Shown piece by piece: positions 19,281-27,380 of a stretch of 64,000 nucleotides of DNA. The notes under the pieces were generated by a model. The model was not told the origin of the DNA and ran no database searches. It saw only the letters and a list, made by a program, of their open reading frames with translations. The position numbers were made by a program, and so were the translations under genes. How positions within the stretch are numbered: position 1 is the first letter of the stretch; every line of letters starts with the position of its first letter. The DNA is from Peptoniphilus mikwangii. Its GTDB lineage: Bacteria > Bacillota > Clostridia > Tissierellales > Peptoniphilaceae. The DNA is taken from the NCBI RefSeq assembly GCF_000468535.1, contig NZ_AUQY01000005.1:203342-267341 (forward strand), given 5' to 3'.

Positions 19281-19853
19281 TTAATCTATGATTTCTCCAT
19301 CCAACTCTTCCAGATTGTATTTCTCAATTATTGAAATTATTTTTTCAGCATATGAAGGATCTGTTGCATATCCCGATTTTTGTAATGCTTTTGCCGCATC
19401 ATAAGGATTTTGTGCATCTCTGACCTTTTCATATCTGCCGGCCTTTGAAATCAAAGTTCCATAATCTTTAAAACTTTCCGATTTTGATTTGTACACTCTA
19501 AAAGACTGTTTCAATATTTTTTCTTCATCGTCATAAAATTCTGATGTATTCATTTCCACATAATCGGATTTAGATGTTGCTTTAATTCCAAAGTAATTAT
19601 TATATTTTTTACTCAGTTCCGAATTCCCAAAATTGCTTTCAAGAGCAGACTGGGCAAGTATTACACTTGCAAACAGATTGTATTTTTTTGCGGTTTGAAT
19701 TGCAGGATACTTTGTCTCTTCAATATATACAAGCTTTTCATCAATTTTATTTTCCCGCTTAGATATAACTAAAAATACAAGTACTATAAATATAAAACCG
19801 CTAAAGAAGAAAAACCCCGTGTTTCCCTTCCTTCGCTTTCTTTTCTTACTCAT
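19281..19853 (-). CDS. GH73-type N-acetylglucosaminidase, membrane anchored
   Basis: About 190 aa. A basic N terminus (SKKRKRRKGN) is followed by one membrane segment (about residues 13-31), then an extracellular glucosaminidase domain (about 55-180) with the catalytic-glutamate region AQSALESNFGNSELSKKYNN and the FGIKA and YATDPSYAEK motifs of the FlgJ/LytG/Bax-like family. It should cleave peptidoglycan at the outer face of the membrane. Its start overlaps the end of rpoN by 8 bases with AAGGAG inside rpoN, so the two are translationally coupled. No cell-wall-binding repeats are present. Confidence 0.9.
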   Translation of the reverse strand: MSKKRKRRKGNTGFFFFSGFIFIVLVFLVISKRENKIDEKLVYIEETKYPAIQTAKKYNLFASVILAQSALESNFGNSELSKKYNNYFGIKATSKSDYVEMNTSEFYDDEEKILKQSFRVYKSKSESFKDYGTLISKAGRYEKVRDAQNPYDAAKALQKSGYATDPSYAEKIISIIEKYNLEELDGEIID

Positions 19854-21165
19854 CATATCTCCTTCTGTTTGATGCAGGTGCTATTTTAAGCTCATCTCTG
19901 TACTTTGCAACTGTTCTTCTCTTAATCTCTATTCCCGTTTTATTTAACATATCAGTTATCGCTTTATCTGATAGCGGATTTTTAGAATCTTCATTTAAAA
20001 TGATATCTTCTATTTTTTTCATTATATAATCTCTTGAAACTTTTCCTGTCGAAAACTTCAATGGTTTTGTAAAAAAATACTTCAACGGGAAAACGCCAAA
20101 ACTACATTCTAAATATTTATTTTTAGTCGCTCTTGAAACTGTTGACTCTGATATATTAAGTGCGTTTGCAATATCACTTAAGGTCATCGGTTCGAGGGAA
20201 AATCCATGTATGAAAAAATTTCTTTGATACTTTACAATTTCAGTTACAACTCTTTTAATTGTATTTCTTCTCTTTTCAAGAGCATCTATTAAAAATAGAG
20301 TCCTTGTAAGTTTTTGCTTTAAATATTTTTTAGTTTCTTCATCAATATCGGACTCAAGCATATCAAGATAAAATTTATTGACTTGTATGTTTGAAACTTG
20401 CTCATCAATTTCAATTTCAATATTTTCTGTATCAGTATTTACAAAAATTTCGGGTTTCAAATATACTGTCGGCAATTTATTTGCAGCATATCCTCTTCCC
20501 GGTTTCGGATTCAATTTTTTTATTTTTTCTATATATTCATTTAATTCAGCTAAACTTATGCCTTGACTTTTGGCAATGCTTGGTAATCTGTTTTTATAAA
20601 TATCCTCCAAATGATATTCTATGATATTTTTCAAAATGGTATCATGTGCATCTATCTGCATCAAAAGACATTCCTTTAAATTTCTTGCACCTACTCCCTT
20701 AGGTTCAAACTCCCAAATTTTTCTTAAAACGTAAAATACATCATGCACCTCAGTTTTTAATATTTTTGCCGCCTCTTGAATATCAACATCAAGATATCCG
20801 TCATCACCAATATTTTCTATTAAAAACTTACCTATTTGATACTCCGACTTACTTAAATTTATCATTCCAAGCTGCTCTATTAAAACATCACTTAAAATAA
20901 CAGGAGCTTTTGTATAATCTTCAGGCTTTACATCTTCATCATCTCTGTAAAATTTTACAGACTTATTTTCCCTGAGTTTTTTCAAATAGTTTCTAAAACT
21001 TTCATCTTCAATTTTAGATTCATAATCTATCAAAACATTTTCTTCGCTTTCACGCTCTAAAAAAGATTCAAGTTCAATCGAATTTAATTCCATAAGCTCA
21101 ATTGACTGTATTAATTCAGTTGTCAAATTTAATTTTTGTATTAGACTTAAATCAAGTTTTAACAT
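19846..21165 (-). CDS. rpoN: RNA polymerase sigma-54 factor
   Basis: 439 aa. Region I at the N terminus (LIQKLNLTTELIQSIELMEL) is Leu-rich but poorer in Gln than usual. The core-binding domain follows, then the promoter-binding helix-turn-helix (TLSDIANALNISESTVSRA) and a C-terminal RpoN box KRRTVAKYRDEL that contacts the -24 element. It recruits RNA polymerase to -24/-12 promoters such as that at 10032-10047 and needs an AAA+ activator. The ATG at 21165 is preferred over a GTG 12 bases upstream because GGTGAT is well placed. It is divergent from the nuclease gene at 21299. Confidence 0.95.
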   Translation of the reverse strand: MLKLDLSLIQKLNLTTELIQSIELMELNSIELESFLERESEENVLIDYESKIEDESFRNYLKKLRENKSVKFYRDDEDVKPEDYTKAPVILSDVLIEQLGMINLSKSEYQIGKFLIENIGDDGYLDVDIQEAAKILKTEVHDVFYVLRKIWEFEPKGVGARNLKECLLMQIDAHDTILKNIIEYHLEDIYKNRLPSIAKSQGISLAELNEYIEKIKKLNPKPGRGYAANKLPTVYLKPEIFVNTDTENIEIEIDEQVSNIQVNKFYLDMLESDIDEETKKYLKQKLTRTLFLIDALEKRRNTIKRVVTEIVKYQRNFFIHGFSLEPMTLSDIANALNISESTVSRATKNKYLECSFGVFPLKYFFTKPLKFSTGKVSRDYIMKKIEDIILNEDSKNPLSDKAITDMLNKTGIEIKRRTVAKYRDELKIAPASNRRRYDE

Positions 21166-21282
21166 GAATATCACCAAGATTATTATATCATACTTTGCAA
21201 TATGTAATTATTTATTCATTGTAATATAGTCTTATCATACTTTACTTTACAAAACCAATCTATAAAGCTACAATAATATCAT

Positions 21283-21288
21283 AGGAGG
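21283..21288 (+). promoter_or_regulatory. Ribosome binding site of the HEPN-nuclease gene
   Basis: AGGAGG lies 10 bases upstream of the ATG at 21299 and fixes that start. The spacing is slightly long. Confidence 0.7.
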
Positions 21289-21298
21289 AATTTTTAAT

Positions 21299-22210
21299 AT
21301 GCTAACTCAGATGTTTGAATTTGAAAAATCAAAAAATAAAATACCTTATGATATACTACATAAAAATATTCCCATTAAAATGAGTAAGGAACTTATCGAA
21401 GCAATAGAATACCTCCTTTGGTATGTCCCCGATATAGCTTCAATACAATCAAGAGAAAATGAGCTTGTATCAAATTTTTTATATGATGATTTTACATTTG
21501 AAGAAATTATGAAATACATGCACCTTAGAGATGAAGATGTACTGTTTACCGAGCAAATTGATTTTTATACAGAAAACTTTTATAAGTATGAAATATGCCC
21601 AAATTATCAAAAATTGATTTTAACTAAAAGCTCTGATGAAACTAAAACGGGTTCACTACTTCGACATATCAGAAACTCAATAGCTCATGGTTACTTTACA
21701 ATTGTAGAAAATTTGCTCATCGGATTTGACTATAAATTTGTAACAGGAAAACGCGAAGAATGTAAGGCTATTTTTAAGATAAAACCGTCAAATTTACTGT
21801 ATGCACTAAAAAATTTAGACACCGAACTAACTGAAGAAAGACTTGTAAAAACAGCTCTTGAAACTTGTGGATATGAAGTAAAATACTATGAAGACAATAA
21901 TGAACTGTATGATAAATTTGATTTGTTTGCAAGAAGAGCCGACAGAAAATATGCCGTTGAAATAAAAAAATATAAAAAGAAAAAATATATAAATGAACGT
22001 GATGTCAGGTATATATTAGAATTATTTAAAGATGTATATAAAAATGTTCAACCCGTACTTGTAATAAATACATCTCTCCTTACAGAAAAAGCAAAACAAG
22101 AGCTTTTAAAACGCTCTATAATTATCCTTGATGTTAAAAATATAAAAAAACTGTTATCAGGCAGAGATATGCTTTTTGAAATAGAAAGAGACAGAAAATA
22201 TAAGAAATAG
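21299..22210 (+). CDS. HEPN and PD-(D/E)XK (Mrr-like) nuclease fusion, candidate defence protein
   Basis: 303 aa. The N-terminal half (about 25-160) is helical and contains RNSIAH (residues 125-130), the R-x4-H motif of HEPN RNases, in a context (LLRHIRNSIAHG) like pEK499_p136-type HEPN proteins. The C-terminal half (about 175-285) resembles Mrr-like restriction endonucleases: Asp208, then 12 residues, then Glu221-x-Lys223 (YAVEIKK), followed by VLVINTSLLTEKAKQ and a final strand. Both catalytic sets look intact. It stands alone, divergent from rpoN, with its own AGGAGG and terminator, and no methylase, antitoxin or other defence gene is adjacent. RNA or DNA cleavage in phage defence or stress is inference. 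Protein family naming is mine from motifs, and no full-length match is claimed. Confidence 0.75.
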   Translation: MLTQMFEFEKSKNKIPYDILHKNIPIKMSKELIEAIEYLLWYVPDIASIQSRENELVSNFLYDDFTFEEIMKYMHLRDEDVLFTEQIDFYTENFYKYEICPNYQKLILTKSSDETKTGSLLRHIRNSIAHGYFTIVENLLIGFDYKFVTGKREECKAIFKIKPSNLLYALKNLDTELTEERLVKTALETCGYEVKYYEDNNELYDKFDLFARRADRKYAVEIKKYKKKKYINERDVRYILELFKDVYKNVQPVLVINTSLLTEKAKQELLKRSIIILDVKNIKKLLSGRDMLFEIERDRKYKK

Positions 22211-22283
22211 TAATTTATAAATAAGAATGATGTAAAAGTTATTATCTTACTTAAATATAAAATGAATTAATATCCATAACATA

Positions 22284-22313
22284 AAAAATACCTCGATTTC
22301 TCGAGGTATTTTT
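22284..22313. terminator. Bidirectional terminator between the HEPN-nuclease gene and tuf
   Basis: Arms AAAAATACCTCGA and TCGAGGTATTTTT with a 4-base loop and T-rich flanks in both directions. Confidence 0.9.
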
Positions 22314-22321
22314 ATTTTATA

Positions 22322-23515
22322 TTATTCAATTATTTTTGATACTACTCCTGATGCTACTGTTCTTCCACCTTCTCTTATCGCAAATCTTAATCCTTCGTCC
22401 ATTGCGATTGGTGTGATTAGAGTTACTGTAAATGTTGAGTTATCTCCTGGCATTACCATTTCTACTCCTTCTGCCAATTGGATATCTCCTGTTACGTCTG
22501 TTGTTCTGAAGTAGAATTGTGGTCTGTATCCGTTAAAGAATGGTGTGTGTCTTCCACCTTCTTCTTTTGATAGTACGTATACTTCGGCTTCGAATTTTGT
22601 GTGTGGATGTATTGAGTTTGGTGCTGCTAATACTTGTCCTCTTTCGATTTCTGTTCTTTGTACTCCTCTTAGTAGTGCTCCGATGTTATCTCCTGCTTGT
22701 GCTTGGTCTAGTTGTTTTTTGAACATTTCTACTCCGGTTACTACTACTGTTCTCTTTTCTTCTGTTAGGCCTACTAGTTCTACGTTGTCTCCTACTTTTA
22801 CTGTTCCTCTTTCTACTCTTCCTGTTGCTACTGTTCCTCTTCCTGTGATTGAGAATACGTCTTCTACCGGCATTAGGAATGGATGGTCTACGTCTCTTGC
22901 CGGTTCCGGAATGTATCTGTCTACTTCTTCCATTAGTTTTAGTACTTTTTCTCCCCATTCTCCGTCCGGATCTTCTAATGCTTTTAATGCTGATCCTACT
23001 ACGATTGGTGTGTTGTCTCCGTCAAAGTCGTATTCGTTTAATAGGTCTCTTACTTCCATTTCTACTAATTCTATTAGTTCCGGATCGTCTACTTGGTCTT
23101 CTTTGTTTAGGAATACTACGATTTGTGGTACGCCTACTTGTCTTGCTAGTAGTATGTGTTCTCTTGTTTGTGGCATTGGACCGTCTGCTGCTGAACATAC
23201 TAGGATTGCTCCGTCCATTTGAGCTGCTCCTGTTATCATGTTCTTTACGTAGTCGGCGTGTCCCGGACAGTCTACGTGTGCGTAGTGTCTGTTTGCTGTT
23301 TCGTATTCTACGTGTGATGTTGAGATTGTGATTCCTCTTTCTCTTTCTTCCGGTGCTTTGTCTATGTGTGCGTAGTCTACGAATTCTCCGCCACCGAATT
23401 TTTTGCTTAATACTAATGTTATTGCTGCTGTTAATGTTGTTTTACCGTGGTCTACGTGTCCTATTGTTCCAATGTTTACGTGCGGTTTTGTTCTTTCAAA
23501 TTTTGCTTTTGCCAT
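22322..23515 (-). CDS. tuf: Elongation factor Tu
   Basis: 397 aa GTPase that delivers aminoacyl-tRNA to the ribosome. Full-length EF-Tu: [10 protein letters not shown] (P-loop), RGITI switch region, [17 protein letters not shown], and a complete C-terminal domain ending in the [10 protein letters not shown] motif. It is transcribed alone, with its own strong promoter at 23549-23577 and GGGAGG before the ATG. Codon choice is markedly more restricted than in neighbouring genes, as expected for a very highly expressed protein. It is not in a str operon with fusA here. Confidence 0.98.
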   Translation of the reverse strand: MAKAKFERTKPHVNIGTIGHVDHGKTTLTAAITLVLSKKFGGGEFVDYAHIDKAPEERERGITISTSHVEYETANRHYAHVDCPGHADYVKNMITGAAQMDGAILVCSAADGPMPQTREHILLARQVGVPQIVVFLNKEDQVDDPELIELVEMEVRDLLNEYDFDGDNTPIVVGSALKALEDPDGEWGEKVLKLMEEVDRYIPEPARDVDHPFLMPVEDVFSITGRGTVATGRVERGTVKVGDNVELVGLTEEKRTVVVTGVEMFKKQLDQAQAGDNIGALLRGVQRTEIERGQVLAAPNSIHPHTKFEAEVYVLSKEEGGRHTPFFNGYRPQFYFRTTDVTGDIQLAEGVEMVMPGDNSTFTVTLITPIAMDEGLRFAIREGGRTVASGVVSKIIE

Positions 23516-23548
23516 GAATATCCTCCCTAAATTTTTATAGTTACCTTA

Positions 23549-23577
23549 ATGATACAATAAAGAACGCCTAAAATCAA
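23549..23577 (-). promoter_or_regulatory. Sigma-A promoter of tuf
   Basis: The minus strand shows TTGATT, a 17-base spacer and TATCAT. The -10 box ends about 30 bases before the tuf start codon. Confidence 0.7.
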
Positions 23578-23611
23578 TATTAAAGAATTTTTTAGCATTG
23601 TACTTGAATTT

Positions 23612-24958
23612 TTAATAATTCAAAGATTCTATTTTATTTATTGCAAAATTCTTCAAATAGTATTTACAAAATAGAAAATCTGCAATTTCAGCTATTGGAT
23701 AGCTACACCATACTAATGTCAAGTTTCCCATTGCAGCAAAAATATATGCAACGGGTAAAAGAACCAAAAGTTGCCTTACCACTGATGACATAAGTGATAA
23801 CATCCCATTTCCAAGTGCCTGAAAAGTAGAGCCACTTACAATATTATATCCCGCCATCATAAATGCGGTTGAAATAATTCTAAGCATTGGAATTCCTATT
23901 TCAATAAGCTTATCTGAAGCATTAAATATTCCAAGAAGTTGCTTTGGAAATATTTGGAATATTAAAAATCCGAATGTCATAAATAGTATTCCCGATTTTA
24001 AACTTAAATCCACAACTTTTTTTGCTCTTTCAGAATTTCCCGCTCCGTAGTTATATGCAAGAACAGGTACCATCCCGTTAGTAAGCCCAAAAATAGGCAT
24101 AAATATAAAACTTTGAACCTTAAAATATGCACCAAGTGCTGCAACTGCCGTTGTAGAAAATCTATCAAGTATTCCATTTAAAAGATAAATAGCTACACTT
24201 CCTATTGCTATTAATATCATACTCGGAACTCCGATAATATATATTTTTCTTATAGTATTAATATCGGGAAATATTCTTTTTATTTCTACATCCGCATTAT
24301 ATTTATAATTTAACGTAAATGCAATTATCGCTCCTAAAACTTGTCCTAATACAGTTGCAATTGCCGCTCCTTTTACTCCTAATGCAGGAACATTAAAAAG
24401 TCCGAAAATAAATATGGGATCCAAAATTATATTTATAACCGCTCCGATAGTTTGACTTATCATTGCAATTATAGTTCTTCCTGTTGATTGCAAAATTCTT
24501 TCTGTCATAATTTGAGTAAATATACCTATCGAAAAAATAGTACAAATAGAAATATACTCTGAGCCATAATTAATTACTTCAATATTAGTCGTCTGCATAG
24601 AATAATAAATTCTTGATAAAAAAAGTCCAAATAAAACAAATACAATAGAGTGAATTATGCAGAGAAAAAATCCGTTTTCTGCTGCAAGATTAGCCTGTCT
24701 GTTATTCTTTTCTCCAAGTGAACGTGATAATAGAGCATTAACTCCAACCCCCGCTCCAACACCGACACCTATCATTAAATTTTGTATCGGCAATGCGATA
24801 GATACTGCAGTAAAGGCATTTTCATTGATTTGTGACACAAATCGTGAATCTACTATATTATATAGCGCTTGTATAAACATAGAAAGCATTATCGGCAACG
24901 ACATCTCTATTAAAAGCTTTCCCATAGGTTTATATCCCATTTTATTTTCCCTATTCAA
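23612..24958 (-). CDS. MATE-family multidrug/toxin exporter
   Basis: 448 aa with about 12 membrane segments in two homologous halves. N-terminal LPIMLSMFIQALYNIVDSRF and the GVGAGVGVNALLSRSLGEKN region are typical of MepA/NorM-like MATE transporters, which exchange organic cations or drugs for sodium or protons. The second half repeats the pattern around IFGLTNGMVPVLAYNYGAGN. The start is TTG at 24958, nine bases after AGGAG; the ATG 18 bases downstream is too far from that site. It is monocistronic with a TATAAT-type promoter upstream. The substrate is unknown. Confidence 0.92.
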   Translation of the reverse strand: MNRENKMGYKPMGKLLIEMSLPIMLSMFIQALYNIVDSRFVSQINENAFTAVSIALPIQNLMIGVGVGAGVGVNALLSRSLGEKNNRQANLAAENGFFLCIIHSIVFVLFGLFLSRIYYSMQTTNIEVINYGSEYISICTIFSIGIFTQIMTERILQSTGRTIIAMISQTIGAVINIILDPIFIFGLFNVPALGVKGAAIATVLGQVLGAIIAFTLNYKYNADVEIKRIFPDINTIRKIYIIGVPSMILIAIGSVAIYLLNGILDRFSTTAVAALGAYFKVQSFIFMPIFGLTNGMVPVLAYNYGAGNSERAKKVVDLSLKSGILFMTFGFLIFQIFPKQLLGIFNASDKLIEIGIPMLRIISTAFMMAGYNIVSGSTFQALGNGMLSLMSSVVRQLLVLLPVAYIFAAMGNLTLVWCSYPIAEIADFLFCKYYLKNFAINKIESLNY

Positions 24959-24981
24959 AAATAAGCACTCCTTTCTATTTA

Positions 24982-25010
24982 ATTATACTATAATTTCTAA
25001 TATATATGAA
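24982..25010 (-). promoter_or_regulatory. Candidate promoter of the MATE gene
   Basis: On the minus strand TATAAT follows a weak TTCATA -35 by 17 bases, just upstream of the AGGAG of the exporter gene. Confidence 0.5.
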
Positions 25011-25111
25011 CTTTCATAAATAATTCTTATCCTATATTTGTGCTGATATAACATAATATTGATAAATATAGTTTATACGAAATAAATTATTTTAAATTTT
25101 TCAAATAAAAA

Positions 25112-25149
25112 AGCTTGGAGAACAGTATAAATACCGTTCACCAAGCTCT
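25112..25149 (-). terminator. Terminator of the tetR-pepD unit
   Basis: A long near-symmetrical hairpin with outer arms AGCTTGG and CCAAGCT and inner matches GAAC/GTTC and GTAT/ATAC, broken by single mismatches. Read leftward it is followed by a T run. Confidence 0.8.
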
Positions 25150-25184
25150 TATATTTTAATCAACTCTTTTTATTTTATAAATTT

Positions 25185-26618
25185 TTAAAATTTTGCCTGT
25201 TTTAATATCTCAACTAAACAATTATAAAATGTATTTGTCGATTTTATACTGAACGCTTCTTTCGGCGAGTGAAAATTCCAAGAATTTGGTCCTATTGAAA
25301 CTACATCAAGCTCCGGTTTTTTATTAATGAAAAATCCGCATTCAAGACCTGCATGAACTGATAATTCTTTTATATTTTCAATTCCTTTTTCTGCATATAC
25401 CTTCTTTACAAGTTCTCTTAACTTAGAATCAGATTTGAATTTCCAATTAAAATAATCTCCCCAAATTTCATATTCTAAACCGAAGGCTTTTGTAAGTTTC
25501 TTAAGTTTTTCTAAAATAAACTCTTTTTGAGAATTAAAGCTTGCTCTTATATCTGAAATCAAAATAATCTTTGAATCTTCAATATAAATTTCTCCTAAAT
25601 TACAAGAACAATCTACCATATTTTCAAAGACATTACTCATAATTTGTACATCTACAGGACTTACTAAAATATAATCTAAAATATTTGAAAACATCTCTTT
25701 TGACATACATTTTTTATCTTCGATTTCTATAGGATCAACTTCAATCTTTATTTTTCCTTTATATTTTTGAAATTCTTCAGATATTAGAATATTAAACTCA
25801 TTCAATTTTTCAAGGAGAGTACTATATTGATCTTTATTCAGCATTACAACAACTTTACTGTCCCTTGGAATAGCTAATCTGTAACTTCCACCTTTTACGG
25901 AGTTTAAATAAAAATCTAAATCCGATATATAATTCAAAAATCTGAATAACAATATACTACTGTTTCCTCTTCCTCTATGAATATCTTCTCCCGAATGTCC
26001 GCCTTTAAGACCTGAAATTTTAATTTCATAAGGCACATACATTTCTCCCACGTCTACAAAATCTATGTTTTTATAAGCAGTAAAAACAACTCCGCCGGCA
26101 GAAGCGCAAAGTATTTCATTTTCATTGCAATGATCTAAATTTATAAGATATTTGCAGTTAAGTTTACTTGCATCAAAATTCTCCGCACCATAAAAATCTT
26201 CTTCTTCCGAACTTGTAAGTATTGCTTCTATTTCAGGATGTTCTAAAGTATTATCTTCAAAAATAGCCATTATTGCACTGACTCCAAGTCCGTTATCTCC
26301 ACCGAGAGTAGTTGTTCCTCTTGTAGATACTATGTCTCCGTCTATATAATATTTTATTGCATCTTCAGCAAAATTATGTACTACCCCTTCAGCTTTTTCA
26401 CATACCATATCCATATGAGCTTGAAGTGCAATTGCAGGATAATTTTCATAACCTTTAGACGCACTCTTTCTCATGAATATATTTCTATAATCGTCTTTTT
26501 CTACGTATATTCCTCTTTCCTTTGCCCAATCATACATGTAATCTCTTATCTTTTCTTCACTATGACTTTTTCTCGGAATTTTACTTATCTTGTCAAAATT
26601 GTTTAATATCTCGTTCAT
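25185..26618 (-). CDS. pepD: Aminoacyl-histidine dipeptidase (M20 family, PepD)
   Basis: 477 aa cytosolic zinc dipeptidase with broad dipeptide specificity. Metal ligands and catalytic residues are seen in LQAHMDMVCE (His and catalytic Asp), TLGGDNGLGV (bridging Asp), SSEEEDFYGA (catalytic Glu pair) and LINLDH. A lid/dimerisation domain occupies the middle, and a second ligand His lies near the C terminus. The ATG overlaps the tetR stop as ATGA, and its ribosome site AAAGGA lies inside tetR. Divergent from a YfcC-type carrier, so uptake and hydrolysis of peptides or histidine-containing dipeptides may be co-regulated (inference). Confidence 0.94.
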   Translation of the reverse strand: MNEILNNFDKISKIPRKSHSEEKIRDYMYDWAKERGIYVEKDDYRNIFMRKSASKGYENYPAIALQAHMDMVCEKAEGVVHNFAEDAIKYYIDGDIVSTRGTTTLGGDNGLGVSAIMAIFEDNTLEHPEIEAILTSSEEEDFYGAENFDASKLNCKYLINLDHCNENEILCASAGGVVFTAYKNIDFVDVGEMYVPYEIKISGLKGGHSGEDIHRGRGNSSILLFRFLNYISDLDFYLNSVKGGSYRLAIPRDSKVVVMLNKDQYSTLLEKLNEFNILISEEFQKYKGKIKIEVDPIEIEDKKCMSKEMFSNILDYILVSPVDVQIMSNVFENMVDCSCNLGEIYIEDSKIILISDIRASFNSQKEFILEKLKKLTKAFGLEYEIWGDYFNWKFKSDSKLRELVKKVYAEKGIENIKELSVHAGLECGFFINKKPELDVVSIGPNSWNFHSPKEAFSIKSTNTFYNCLVEILKQAKF

Positions 26619-27274
26619 TTTACACGTCCTTTCATCAAGCTATCTATCATCTTTTCCATAAACACCAAAAACTTCTCGGAATGTTTTTCCACTTCTATCT
26701 CCTTATCATAAATTACTTCATACAAATAAGTTGCATGAACTCTTACAACAACACTAACCAAAAAAGCAATATCATCTTCTTTTAAAAGATTTTCTTTTAA
26801 AAATGATTTTGTAACCTTGAAATCACGCTGAAATATATTTCCTTCTCTTAACATATCATTTATATCTTCATCTGCATTACTTCCAAGTTCCTCAGGGAAT
26901 ATTTCATAATAATCCTTTATTATTTCCGGAAGATATTTTGATTGATTACCATAAAACATATTAAAATATATGTCAGGATTTTTAAATGAAAACTCATTAA
27001 AAACTTTATACACCATTATATATTTCTCTTTTGGTGTTTTAACTTCTTTAAGTCTAGATCTTAATTCTATTATATAATCTTCCAAATATCCTATTGAAGC
27101 ATATATTAAAAGTACTTCTAAATTCTTAAAATAATTATACAAAGTTGCACTGTTATAACCCGATTTATCAGCTATTTTTCTAATACTTACCTCTTCAAAA
27201 CCAAATTCATCAATTATTTCTCTGGTCGCATTTATATAGTATGTCATCATTCGCTTTTCTTTTAAATTTTTCAT
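26615..27274 (-). CDS. TetR/AcrR-family regulator
   Basis: 219 aa. The N-terminal helix-turn-helix is clear (VSIRKIADKSGYNSATLYNYFKNLE cut by helix 2 and 3), and the remaining 150 residues form the variable helical ligand and dimer domain. The start ATG at 27274 follows GGGGGTGAG. It is co-transcribed with pepD and divergent from the YfcC gene. The palindrome at 27328-27345 between them is the probable operator, so the protein likely represses both itself and the transporter until a substrate-related ligand binds. Confidence 0.92.
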   Translation of the reverse strand: MKNLKEKRMMTYYINATREIIDEFGFEEVSIRKIADKSGYNSATLYNYFKNLEVLLIYASIGYLEDYIIELRSRLKEVKTPKEKYIMVYKVFNEFSFKNPDIYFNMFYGNQSKYLPEIIKDYYEIFPEELGSNADEDINDMLREGNIFQRDFKVTKSFLKENLLKEDDIAFLVSVVVRVHATYLYEVIYDKEIEVEKHSEKFLVFMEKMIDSLMKGRVK

Positions 27275-27294
27275 ATCTCACCCCCATAAAACAC

Positions 27295-27323
27295 TTGACA
27301 ATATCAAATTATCCAACTATGAT
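27295..27323 (+). promoter_or_regulatory. Sigma-A promoter of the YfcC gene
   Basis: TTGACA and TATGAT are separated by exactly 17 bases. The predicted start near 27330 falls in the 18-bp palindrome that follows. Confidence 0.85.
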
Positions 27324-27327
27324 TATA

Positions 27328-27345
27328 ATATAATCGCGATTATAT
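27328..27345. promoter_or_regulatory. Probable TetR operator, 18-bp perfect palindrome
   Basis: ATATAATCGCGATTATAT is a perfect palindrome with a CGCG core covering the predicted start of the YfcC transcript. A TATAAT-like box for the leftward tetR promoter adjoins it (27322-27327), so one bound dimer could block both directions. Confidence 0.8.
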
Positions 27346-27380
27346 ATCAACCCAATTTAATATCGAAAGGAGAAATATTA

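Noticed and set aside
22545..23222. 225-codon open frame antisense to tuf, and further long frames there
   Set aside because: These arise from the restricted codon use of tuf, which leaves few stops on the other strand. There is no ribosome site and the product is low-complexity.
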